Source: Nocardia sp. NBC_01730
GTDB taxonomy: Bacteria; Actinomycetota; Actinomycetes; Mycobacteriales; Mycobacteriaceae
Assembly (NCBI RefSeq): GCF_035920445.1
Contig: NZ_CP109162.1
Coordinates: 2,604,001 to 2,668,000, forward strand
Reading direction: 5' to 3'
Length of the DNA: 64,000 bases
The translations under genes and the position numbers were made by a program. Below are positions 56,137-64,000 of this stretch, in pieces. Each line of letters starts with the position of its first letter. Within the stretch, counting starts at the first letter, position 1. Below the pieces are notes generated by a model. It was not told the DNA's origin and did not search any database. It saw only the letters and a list, made by a program, of their open reading frames with translations.

Positions 56137-57807
56137 CTAGGTCCCCGATCCGGCGATCTGTAGCCGACCGCTGTCCCCGACGACCTCGATCCATCGATTC
56201 TCCGAGGTCGTCGTGCCGTTCTTCAGGGTATAGGTCAGCGCGACAACCGCCCGGTTCGAGCCGTTCGGTGTGACCGCGCCCACGCTGACCGAGCGAATCG
56301 TGCCCCAGAAGCTCACATAGGAGTCCTGGCCGGTCTGCGCCTGGTACCCGGGAGATAGCTGAGACCAGGCGCCGGACACGTTGCCGGGCAGCATGCCGTA
56401 GTAGCCCTGGACGAAGGAGATGATCCGGTCGGGCGTCGCCGGGCCGGACGGGGTGGTGGTGATGATGGTCGACGTTCGACTCGGCGTCGTGGATCGGCCT
56501 GAGCTGCTCGACGTGGCCGATGCGGAGCCAGGTCCGGAAGCGGTGGTCGGGGCCGCGGTCTCCTCGGGCACGGGCCCGACCGCGTTCGCCGGGGGCGTTG
56601 AGCTCTCGGCCTGCGAGGCAGGAGGCACGACCGACGATGCCGCCGCGGCGCCCCCCTCGTCACGGTTTCCGGCGGTCACCGTCGCGATGATTCCGGCCAC
56701 GATCAGCACGACGATCACCGCGCCGGCGGCCAGCGCTGCTATCCGGCCGCGCTCGGGTCTGCTCGTACCGCCGGGCAGGGTCTCGCCGCCCTGAGGCGGG
56801 ATGGGCGGCTGGGCGGAAAACGGTTGCGGTGCGATCGGACCCGCGAGGGCGGCGGGCGCGGTGGCGGCGGTGCCACTCGGCCTCCCGGTCGACCCGGCGG
56901 CGCCCGACTGCGGAAGAATCGCCGTCGCGCCGGGCGCGCCGGGCGCGGGCATCACCTTGGTCAGTACCGGCGGCGCCAGTCCCGGGTCCCGGCCCGCCGC
57001 AACGGCTTCCAACGCCTCCTTCGCCTCGCGCATGGTCGGGCGGGCATCGATGGTCGGGGCCAGCAGGAGCATCAGCACCGGTCCGAGCACGCCCGCGTTC
57101 TCGGGCTCCTCGACCTGCGCCCTGGCCACTGCGTGCAGCACGGCGAGCGGGTTGTCGCCCGCACCGAACGGCGGTCTGCCCTGCACAGCCGTGTACAGCG
57201 TCGAGCCGAGGGCGAAGACGTCGGAGGCCGGTTCCGGATCCTCGCCGCGCGCCACCTCCGGCGCCAGATAAGCGGGCGTCCCCGCGAGAAAGCCGGTGGC
57301 GGTGACCGTCACATCGCCGACAGCGCGAGAGATGCCGAAATCGGTGATCTTCACCGTGCCGTCGTTACCGACCAGCAGGTTGGCCGGCTTCACATCCCTG
57401 TGCATGATGCCCGCGTCATGCGCGGCGGCCAGCGCGGACGCCGCCTGAGCGCCGATCTTCGCGACCTCGGCGGGGGCCAGCGTGCGCTTGTCGGACAGCT
57501 TGGCCGCCAGGCTGGGCGCGTCCATGTACTCCATGACCAACCAGGGCTGGCCGTCTTCCTCCGCCACGTCGAAGACGGTGATGGCGTTCGGATGGTGCAG
57601 CCGCGCCGCGATTCTGCCCTCGCGCATGGCGCGCGACTTCGCCTCCAGCGCCGCCGAACGCGACAGGCCGGGACCGAGCAGCAGCTGCTTGACCGCGACA
57701 GTGCGCCGCAGCCGGACGTCGGTGGCTCGCCAGACGACTCCCATGGCACCGGCGCCGATCGGATCCGTGAGCCGGTATCGTCCCGCGATCAATCGATCCG
57801 CAGTCAT
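56137..57807 (-). CDS. Membrane Ser/Thr protein kinase (PknB-type)
   Basis: A 556-residue Hanks-type kinase: Gly loop GAGAMG, Lys40 (VAVK), HRD 136-138, DFG 156-158 and APEVARG. A Pro/Ala linker leads to one transmembrane helix (about 356-378). The extracytoplasmic part has a Ser/Thr-rich stalk and a C-terminal domain (about 460-556) with a SnoaL/NTF2-like look (RIISFVQGYYGMLPGNVSGA), and no PASTA repeats. The HRDVKPANLL and intact lysines indicate activity. The ATG has AGGAGAGG about 9 nt upstream. Confidence 0.9.
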   Translation of the reverse strand: MTADRLIAGRYRLTDPIGAGAMGVVWRATDVRLRRTVAVKQLLLGPGLSRSAALEAKSRAMREGRIAARLHHPNAITVFDVAEEDGQPWLVMEYMDAPSLAAKLSDKRTLAPAEVAKIGAQAASALAAAHDAGIMHRDVKPANLLVGNDGTVKITDFGISRAVGDVTVTATGFLAGTPAYLAPEVARGEDPEPASDVFALGSTLYTAVQGRPPFGAGDNPLAVLHAVARAQVEEPENAGVLGPVLMLLLAPTIDARPTMREAKEALEAVAAGRDPGLAPPVLTKVMPAPGAPGATAILPQSGAAGSTGRPSGTAATAPAALAGPIAPQPFSAQPPIPPQGGETLPGGTSRPERGRIAALAAGAVIVVLIVAGIIATVTAGNRDEGGAAAASSVVPPASQAESSTPPANAVGPVPEETAAPTTASGPGSASATSSSSGRSTTPSRTSTIITTTPSGPATPDRIISFVQGYYGMLPGNVSGAWSQLSPGYQAQTGQDSYVSFWGTIRSVSVGAVTPNGSNRAVVALTYTLKNGTTTSENRWIEVVGDSGRLQIAGSGT

Positions 57808-58349
57808 GGTGGTGTGCCTCTCCTACTTACGCGCCTAGCTGTCCAGCATTCAGCGCGCAAACCAGGAATCTCCACGAATCCCACGCGCTGAGGTGCTTTG
57901 CACCCCCAAAGCAGCGACACGAACGCATCCGCCGACTGCTCCGGATGCAGTTGCAACGCTTCGACAATGGCACACCGACCCGACAGACATCCACCTTCCC
58001 GCGCGGGCACCGGCAATCCCCCAGGTCAATGCCGCGCGCCCGCGCGCCGTGTCGCGCCCTCCGGGACCCGGATTTTCGCAAATCAGGCCATATGTCCAGG
58101 TAGCCAAGGCCCTTGCAGCGACCGAATTCCGCTACGCCGCACGGTGAACACCGTCACAATGGTCCGACCCGAGCGGATGGCCTCGCGACCCGGCGACGCG
58201 ACTGCCCGATCGGCACCTGGCCGCCGGGCCGGCGCATCCGATCTCCGGCAGTCCGAGACGAGCACGCCGATGCCTCGGTTCGGCCACCGGATCGCCGCAC
58301 CTCCGCCGATGGCCCGGCCTGGCGGCACCGCAGCCGCACGGAGCCTGGC
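57808..58349. other. 542 nt intergenic, with a metH-end remnant
   Basis: Between the kinase start and the metH stop. Apart from the remnant at 57882-57962, I see no gene or clear terminator. Codon use in the open frames crossing it is not gene-like. Confidence 0.5.
57882..57962 (-). pseudogene. Remnant of a second metH 3' end
   Basis: Reads ALQLHPEQSADAFVSLLWG and, after a frameshift, GAKHLS. The true metH end (58350-58435) reads LQLHPEQSTDAFVLLHPEAK then YFNA. About 80 bp align base for base with many substitutions. It is therefore an old copy of the C-terminus of the activation domain, not a recent duplication. Confidence 0.7.
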
Positions 58350-61300
58350 TCAGGCGTTGAAGTACTTCGCTTCCGGGTGCAGCAGGACGAACGCGTCGGT
58401 GGACTGTTCCGGATGCAGCTGGAGCTCCTCGGACAACACCACGCCGAGGCGGTCGGCCTCGAGCAGGTCGACCAGCTTGGCGCGGTCCTCCAGATCGGGG
58501 CATGCCCCATAACCGAAGGAGTACCGAGCGCCCCGGTAGCCGAGCTTGAAGTACTCCAGCACGTCCGCCGGATCGGAGTCGGCGACCGCGTTGCCGTCGA
58601 GAACCAGCTCTTCCCGGATACGGCGGTGCCAGTATTCGGCCAGCGCCTCGGTGAGCTGGACGCCGATGCCGTGCACCTCGAGATAGTCGCGGTAGCTGTC
58701 GCCCGCGAACAGCTCGTTGGCGAAGTCGGCAATCGGCTGGCCCATGGTGACCAGTTGGAACGGCAGCACGTCCACCTGACCGGTTTCCTGTGCGTAGGCC
58801 CGCGACCGGATGAAGTCGGCGATGCACAGGAACCGGTCGCGCTGCTGGCGCGGAAACGCGAACCGATAGCGTTCCGGCGCAGCGGGATCCGGCTCGGTGA
58901 GCACGATGACCTCGTCGCCCTCGGACACCACCGGGAAATACCCGTACACCACTGCGGCGTGCTGCAGCACGCCCTCGGTGCTCAGCCGGTCCAACCAGGC
59001 GCGCAGCCGCGGCCTGCCCTCGGACTCCACCAGCTCCTCGTAGCCGGGCCCGTCGCCGCCGCGCTGTCCGCGCAGCCCCCACTGCCCGAGGAACAGCGCC
59101 CGCTCGTCGAGCAAGCCCGAATACTCGTGCAGTGCAAGACCTTTCACCACGCGAGTGCCCCAGAACGGCGGCACCGGCACCGGCAGGTCCGCCGCGACGT
59201 CGGAGCGCTCGGGCACCACGACGGGCACCTCGGCCGCCTTGCGCTCCGCCGCGATCCGCTTGGACCGCTCGTGGCGCGCCTTGCGCTCCGCGGCCCGCTC
59301 CTGCTCGGCGATGGCCTCCGGGCTCTCCGGGTCGGGGCCGCCGCCGCGCTTGCGAGTCATGATGTCGTCCATCAGCCGTAGACCCTCGAACGCGTCTCGC
59401 GCGTAGTGCACATCGCCCTCGTACACCTCGGTGAGGTCGTTCTCCACGTACGAGCGGGTGAGTGCCGCCCCGCCGAGGAGCACGGGGAACTGCTCGGCCA
59501 CCCCCTTGGCGTTGAGCTCTGCCAGATTCTCCTTCATCACGACGGTCGACTTCACCAGCAGGCCGGACATGCCGATGACGTCGGCCTTCTTGTCCACCGC
59601 CGCGTCGAGGATGGTCGAGATCGGCTGCTTGATACCGAGGTTGACCACCTCGTAGCCGTTGTTCGACAGGATGATGTCGACCAGATTCTTGCCGATGTCG
59701 TGCACGTCGCCCTTCACGGTGGCCAGCACGATGCGGCCCTTGCCGCTGTCGTCGGTGGCCTCCATGTGCGGCTCCAGGTACGCCACGGCGGCCTTCATCA
59801 CCTCGGCGGACTGCAACACGAACGGCAGCTGCATCTGGCCGGACCCGAACAGCTCACCGACCGTCTTCATCCCGGACAGCAAGGTTTCGTTAATGATCCG
59901 CAGCGGCGGCACCTCGGTCATGGCCACGTCCAGATCGGCCTCCATGCCGTTGCGCTCGCCGTCGACGATCCGCCGCTCCAGCCGGTCGAACAGCGGTAGC
60001 GCGGCCAGCTCCTCGGCGCGCGAGGCCTTCGACGACGCGGTCGATACACCCTCGAACAACGCCATCAGCTTCTGCAGCGGGTCGTAGTCCTCGCTGCGAC
60101 GGTCGTATACCAGATCCAGTGCGGCTTCGCGCTGTTCGTCGGGGATCCGGCTCATCGGCAGGATTTTCGAGGCGTGCACGATCGCGGAATCCAAACCGGC
60201 CTCCACACATTCGTGCATGAATACCGAGTTGAGCACCTGACGTGCCGCCGGGTTGAGGCCGAAGGAGATATTCGACAAGCCCAGCGTGGTCTGCACGTCC
60301 GGGCGGCGGCGCTTCAGTTCGCGGATGGCCTCGATGGTCTCGATGCCGTCGCGGCGGGACTCCTCCTGGCCGGTGCCGAGGGTGAAGGTGAGCGTGTCGA
60401 TGATGATGTCGCTCTCCCGCAGGCCCCAGTTGCCGGTGATGTCGGCGATCAGGCGCTCGGCGATCGACACTTTCTTCTCCGCGGTACGGGCCTGCCCCTC
60501 CTCGTCGATGGTCAGGGCGACCACCGCGGCGCCGTGCTCGGCGACCAGCCGCATCGTCTGCTGGAAGCGAGATTCGGGACCGTCGCCGTCCTCGTAGTTC
60601 ACCGAGTTCACCGCGCAGCGGCCGCCGAGGTGCTGCAGACCGGCCCGCAGCACCGGAGGCTCGGTGGAGTCGAGCATGATCGGCAGCGTCGACGCGGTGG
60701 CCAGCCTGCCGGCGAGCGCCTCCATGTCCCTGGTGCCGTCGCGGCCGACGTAGTCGACACACAGGTCGAGCATGTGCGCGCCGTCACGGGTCTGGTCCTT
60801 GGCGATGTCCAGGCACTTCTGCCAATCCTCGGCCAGCATGGCGTCACGGAAAGCCTTGGAGCCGTTGGCATTCGTGCGCTCGCCGATCATCATGATCGAA
60901 GCGTCCTGCTCGAAGGGCACCGCCGTGTACATGCTGGACACGCTCGGCTCGTGCGCAGGCTCACGCCGCTCGGCGATCGGCGGCAGACTCGGCTCGATCT
61001 CACGCACCGCGGCGGTGACCTGGCGGATGTGTTCCGGTGTGGTGCCGCAGCAGCCGCCGACCAGGGCGAGCCCGAACTCGGAGACGAAACCGCGCAGCGC
61101 GACCGCCAACTCTTCTGGCGTGAGCGGATACACCGCGCCGTCGGCGCCGAGCATCGGAAGACCGGCGTTCGGCATCACCGAGACCGGCACCTGCGCGTGC
61201 CGGGACAGATGGCGCAGGTGTTCGCTCATCTCATCCGGACCGGTCGCGCAGTTCAGGCCGATCATGTCGATGCCGAGCGGCTCCAGCGCGGTCAGCGCCG

Positions 61301-61946
61301 CGCCGATCTCGCTGCCGACCAGCATGGTCCCGGTGGTCTCCACCGTGACGTGCGTGATGATCGGGATCCGGCGTCCGAGCTTCGCCATCGCCCGGCGGCT
61401 GCCGGTCACCGCCGCCTTCACCTGTAGCAGGTCCTGGCAGGTCTCGATGAGGATGGCGTCGGCGCCGCCGTCGAGCATGCCGAGCGCGGCCTCGGTGTAG
61501 GCGTCGCGCAGCGGGGTGTATGGAGCGTGCCCCAGCGTGGGCAGCTTGGTACCCGGTCCCATCGAGCCGAGCACGTACCGAGGCGTACCGTCCGAGGACG
61601 GGCCCATGTCGTCGGCGACCTCACGAGCCAGTCGCGCGCCGCGCTCGGACAGGTCGCGAATCCGGTCGGCGATGTCGTAGTCGGCAAGGTTGGGCAGGTT
61701 GCAGCCGAAGGTGTTGGTCTCGACCGCGTCGGCGCCCGCCTCGAAATAGGCTCGGTGGATACCGCGCAGCACGTCGGGGCGGGTCTCGTTGAGGATCTCG
61801 TTACAGCCCTCCAGCCCGCGGAAATCGTCCAGCGTCAGATCGGCGGCCTGCAGCATCGTGCCCATCGCGCCGTCACCGATGACAACGCGACGGCGTAGCG
61901 TGTCGAGTAGCGTGGTGTCGAACTCGGCGGGGATGGGCGCAGACAT
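58350..61946 (-). CDS. metH: Cobalamin-dependent methionine synthase
   Basis: A 1198-residue enzyme transferring methyl from 5-methyl-THF through cobalamin to homocysteine. All four modules are present: the Hcy domain (GDGAMGTMLQ; zinc Cys in GLNCATG and GGCCGTTPEH), the pterin domain (MIGERTNANGSKAF), the cap and B12 domain with DVHDIGKNLV (DxHxxG, the lower cobalt ligand His), and the activation domain ending ELQLHPEQSTDAF. The ATG at 61946 has TACGCT 6 nt upstream, so no leader for a cobalamin riboswitch exists. Confidence 0.97.
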   Translation of the reverse strand: MSAPIPAEFDTTLLDTLRRRVVIGDGAMGTMLQAADLTLDDFRGLEGCNEILNETRPDVLRGIHRAYFEAGADAVETNTFGCNLPNLADYDIADRIRDLSERGARLAREVADDMGPSSDGTPRYVLGSMGPGTKLPTLGHAPYTPLRDAYTEAALGMLDGGADAILIETCQDLLQVKAAVTGSRRAMAKLGRRIPIITHVTVETTGTMLVGSEIGAALTALEPLGIDMIGLNCATGPDEMSEHLRHLSRHAQVPVSVMPNAGLPMLGADGAVYPLTPEELAVALRGFVSEFGLALVGGCCGTTPEHIRQVTAAVREIEPSLPPIAERREPAHEPSVSSMYTAVPFEQDASIMMIGERTNANGSKAFRDAMLAEDWQKCLDIAKDQTRDGAHMLDLCVDYVGRDGTRDMEALAGRLATASTLPIMLDSTEPPVLRAGLQHLGGRCAVNSVNYEDGDGPESRFQQTMRLVAEHGAAVVALTIDEEGQARTAEKKVSIAERLIADITGNWGLRESDIIIDTLTFTLGTGQEESRRDGIETIEAIRELKRRRPDVQTTLGLSNISFGLNPAARQVLNSVFMHECVEAGLDSAIVHASKILPMSRIPDEQREAALDLVYDRRSEDYDPLQKLMALFEGVSTASSKASRAEELAALPLFDRLERRIVDGERNGMEADLDVAMTEVPPLRIINETLLSGMKTVGELFGSGQMQLPFVLQSAEVMKAAVAYLEPHMEATDDSGKGRIVLATVKGDVHDIGKNLVDIILSNNGYEVVNLGIKQPISTILDAAVDKKADVIGMSGLLVKSTVVMKENLAELNAKGVAEQFPVLLGGAALTRSYVENDLTEVYEGDVHYARDAFEGLRLMDDIMTRKRGGGPDPESPEAIAEQERAAERKARHERSKRIAAERKAAEVPVVVPERSDVAADLPVPVPPFWGTRVVKGLALHEYSGLLDERALFLGQWGLRGQRGGDGPGYEELVESEGRPRLRAWLDRLSTEGVLQHAAVVYGYFPVVSEGDEVIVLTEPDPAAPERYRFAFPRQQRDRFLCIADFIRSRAYAQETGQVDVLPFQLVTMGQPIADFANELFAGDSYRDYLEVHGIGVQLTEALAEYWHRRIREELVLDGNAVADSDPADVLEYFKLGYRGARYSFGYGACPDLEDRAKLVDLLEADRLGVVLSEELQLHPEQSTDAFVLLHPEAKYFNA

Positions 61947-61952
61947 GTGATC

Positions 61953-61958
61953 AGCGTA
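61953..61958 (-). promoter_or_regulatory. metH: Predicted leaderless -10 box of metH
   Basis: TACGCT on the minus strand, 6 nt before the ATG. Confidence 0.5.
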
Positions 61959-62090
61959 GTGCGCAGGGCGGACGATGCCGCCCACGGCGTCGGGGCTCGG
62001 TGTCCTGCGCCACACTACCTCTCTGCGACAGGCGGGTGAACACGCCGACCCATCCGGCCACCATACGACACGCCACCTCCGCTCACGCCG

Positions 62091-62096
62091 TAGGCT
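62091..62096 (+). promoter_or_regulatory. Predicted leaderless -10 box of the PAC2 gene
   Basis: TAGGCT lies 6 nt before the GTG at 62103, divergent from metH. Confidence 0.55.
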
Positions 62097-62102
62097 GACC
62101 GA

Positions 62103-62987
62103 GTGAACGCCAGTGAAACTCCCGATCCGGAACTGCCGACGTTGCGGGATCCGGTGCTGGTCGCCGCCTTCGAGGGCTGGAACGACGCCGGTGACGCGGC
62201 CAGCGGCGCCGTCGAGCATCTGGAACTGATTTGGGACGCCGAACCGCTAGCCGAACTCGACTCCGAGGACTACTACGACTACCAGGTGAACCGGCCCACG
62301 GTGCGCCAGGTCGACGGTGTGACCAGGGAAATCCAGTGGCCCTCGACGATGCTGTCGGTCTGCTCGCCGCCTGGTAGCGACCGCGATGTGGTCTTGCTTC
62401 GCGGCATCGAGCCGAACATGCGCTGGCGCAGCTTCTGCGGCGACCTGCTGGAGTTCATCGAACAGCTCGGAGTGCAGACCGTCGTCATCCTCGGCGCGCT
62501 GCTGGCCGACACCCCGCACACCAGGCCGGTCCCGGTGACCGGCTCCGCCTATAGCAAGGAGGCGGCCGAGCGGTTCAACCTGGAGCAGACCCGCTACGAG
62601 GGACCGACCGGCATCACCGGCGTGCTGCAGGACCAATGTGTCAAGGCGGGCGTGCCTGCAGTGTCGTTCTGGGCCGCGGTGCCCCACTACGTCTCGCAGC
62701 CGCCGAACCCGAAGGCGACGATCGCGCTGTTGCACCGGGTCGAGGATGTACTCGACATCGAGGTGCCGCTCGGCGAGCTGCCCAAGCAGGCCGAGGACTG
62801 GGAGACCGCCGTCAACGAGATGACCGTCGGCGACGACGAGATCAGCGAGTACGTGCGCTCGCTGGAGGAGCGCGGCGATGCCGCGGCCGACGTGAACGAG
62901 GCGATGGCCAAGATCGACGGCGACGCCATCGCAGCCGAATTCGAGAAGTACCTGCGCAGGAGGGGGCCGGGCAGCTTCGGGCTCTGA
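62103..62987 (+). CDS. PAC2-family protein (proteasome-assembly-chaperone-like)
   Basis: A 294-residue protein of the PAC2 family. Family blocks include PVLVAAFEGWNDAGDAASGA, LLRGIEPNMRWRSFCGDLLE, VVILGALLADTPHTRPVPVT and PPNPKATIALLHRVEDVLDI. The name comes from eukaryotic proteasome assembly; a chaperone role in bacteria is not proven, though it is notable near proteasome genes. Corresponds to Rv2125 beside metH (Rv2124c). Confidence 0.9.
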   Translation: MNASETPDPELPTLRDPVLVAAFEGWNDAGDAASGAVEHLELIWDAEPLAELDSEDYYDYQVNRPTVRQVDGVTREIQWPSTMLSVCSPPGSDRDVVLLRGIEPNMRWRSFCGDLLEFIEQLGVQTVVILGALLADTPHTRPVPVTGSAYSKEAAERFNLEQTRYEGPTGITGVLQDQCVKAGVPAVSFWAAVPHYVSQPPNPKATIALLHRVEDVLDIEVPLGELPKQAEDWETAVNEMTVGDDEISEYVRSLEERGDAAADVNEAMAKIDGDAIAAEFEKYLRRRGPGSFGL

Positions 62988-63094
62988 GCCTGCCGCGCGG
63001 CTTCGTTTCCCGCGGGCACGCATCGCCGATTCACCGGAAGTTCGCCGGGGGCCACCTTCCGGCCGGGATACGTCCGCCACCTGCACTTCCGCCG

Positions 63095-64000
63095 ATGAGC
63101 GTTCTCCCGATCGTCGCGCATCTCCGCGGCTTCGACGACCGGATCGCCGTCCAGTGCGCTCGGCCGAACCCGGCGAGCACCTCGGCGGAGTCGGTGCGGG
63201 AGAGTGCGCGACAGGTCACTTACGCGCAACTGGCGGCCCTCGTCGAGGATTACGCGACCGAGCTCGGACCGGCCCCGCGCCTCGTCGCGCTCGCGGCCCG
63301 CAACGACCTCGCCGCTCTCGTCGCGTATCTGGGTGCGCTCAGCGCCGGTTGCGCCGTGCTGCTGGCCTCCGACATCACCGAAGAGTTGCGGTTGGCTTAT
63401 GATCCCTATCTTCCCGCGCATCTGGCGGCCGAGCATCCGGAGTGCATCGGAATCCCGATTCCCGGTGGCGAATTCACCCTCGAGCCGCTCGACGATGCGG
63501 GCGACGGATCCGACACGCCGTGCGAGCTGGTCTGTCGTGGCCCCAACGTGATGATGGGTTACGCGCAGTCCGCGCATGAGCTCGCGTTGGGTCGCACCGT
63601 CGAGGCACTGCGTACCGGCGACCTGGCCCTGCGCACTCCCGAGGGGCTGTATCAAGTGGTAGAAACTCGCTCACCTACGTGACCACCGCGGCGCGGTTGG
63701 AGGGCGCACTCGGCCGCCTGCCCGGCGACTGGCCGACCACGACGGTCGCGGAACTGGAGCGGATCCCCGAAGGCCGCACGCGGTTCGGGCGCTCGCTGGA
63801 CACCGGGACGCTGCTGCGCGCCACCGGCATCGTGCTGATCGTCGGCTCGCACGTCGGCCTGTTCGTGCTGTGGGGTGCGGCACACGTGCTGCTCGGCGTG
63901 GCGGGATTCAACTTCGCGCGGTTCGCGGTTCGCGGTGACGGCGGCGCCGCGCGCCGAACGACTGTGCCACACTGCGCACCGTAGCGCTGATCGCGGTGCC
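63095..64000 (+). pseudogene. AMP-binding/membrane acyltransferase gene, deleted and frameshifted
   Basis: The ATG at 63095 opens an acyl-adenylating N-terminus (VTYAQLAALVEDYATELGPA, LVAYLGALSAGCAVLLASD). After LRLAYDPYLPAHLA it jumps to the distal part (LVCRGPNVMMGYAQSAHELA, LRTGDLALRTPEGLYQVVET), so most of the adenylation core is missing. A frameshift near 63665 leads to a membrane acyltransferase start (LEGALGRLPGDWPTTTVAEL, LIVGSHVGLFVLWGAAHVLL), and another near 63945 to LRTVALIAV at the edge. The original was probably one fused protein. Confidence 0.7.

Noticed and set aside
55466..56140. Open plus-strand frame opposite the HAD gene and through the 69-bp repeat
   Set aside because: It runs antisense to a clear HAD phosphatase and stays open only because of composition and the 3n repeat length.
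58113..59381. Long plus-strand frame antisense to the metH end
   Set aside because: Composition is that of a shadow frame, and the metH activation domain is intact on the other strand.
61947..62102. Cobalamin riboswitch upstream of metH
   Set aside because: Only 156 bp separate metH from the divergent PAC2 gene, metH appears leaderless, and no B12-box-like sequence is visible.

Overview
The window reads as chromosomal DNA of a high-GC actinomycete close to Nocardia (Mycobacteriales). The evidence is a Pup-proteasome gene cluster, mycobacterial-type gene order, pervasive GTG starts, F420-dependent enzymes and many start codons that look leaderless (a TANNNT-like -10 box 5-8 nt upstream of ATG or GTG). 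From memory, the order matches the M. tuberculosis Rv2089c-Rv2125 neighbourhood: pepE, 5'-3' exonuclease, DUF4333 protein, helY, tatC, tatA, pafC, pafB, pafA, prcA, prcB, pup, dop, mpa, lppK-like lipoprotein, trmI, recB-like nuclease, hisG, hisE, metH and a PAC2 protein. Large accessory blocks have been added to it.

Layout. 1-16226 is the conserved left core: dipeptidase, exonuclease, DUF4333 protein, HelY helicase, Tat translocase, PanE-like reductase, the PafB/PafC WYL regulators, Pup ligase, 20S proteasome, Pup and Dop. 16227-45571 is about 29 kb of accessory DNA separating dop from the proteasomal ATPase mpa. It holds a lone tnpB with a likely omega-RNA, two Nudix hydrolases, an AraC regulator, small enzymes, a class III aminotransferase, a 9-kb decayed mobile island (24.3-33.1 kb), a reductive-pyrimidine-catabolism-type operon with a divergent MocR regulator, a secreted cyclophilin, a KhtTU-like cation/proton antiporter pair, an acyltransferase-SGNH protein, and a TetR gene coupled to a frameshifted glycosyltransferase. 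45572-51411 returns to the conserved core (mpa, lipoprotein, trmI, recB-like, hisG, hisE). 51531-55152 is a three-gene operon (2OG oxygenase, methyltransferase, carnitine/choline-type acyltransferase) that suggests an undescribed acyl-betaine-like product. 55231-64000 has a HAD phosphatase, a 69-bp tandem repeat, a Ser/Thr kinase, a remnant of a second metH end, metH, a PAC2 protein and a wrecked AMP-binding/membrane acyltransferase gene.

How the genes work together. Pup, PafA, Dop, Mpa and PrcAB form one degradation pathway: tagging, depupylation or deamidation, unfolding, proteolysis. PafB and PafC, lying in the same block, are DNA-damage response activators in mycobacteria. The nitrilase-type amidohydrolase, dihydropyrimidinase and F420 oxidoreductase genes form a leftward operon. 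The like-oriented aminotransferase at 22.6-23.9 kb is its probable missing end, cut off by the mobile island.

The most unusual signals are: (1) an 83-bp repeat encoding a 28-codon mini-ORF that joins neighbouring genes by overlapping stop/start codons, found between pafB and pafC and before a nitroreductase-like gene; (2) the oxygenase-methyltransferase-acyltransferase operon; (3) the island that splits the pyrimidine operon; (4) the solo TnpB with its terminal hairpin. I saw no rRNA, tRNA or CRISPR array.
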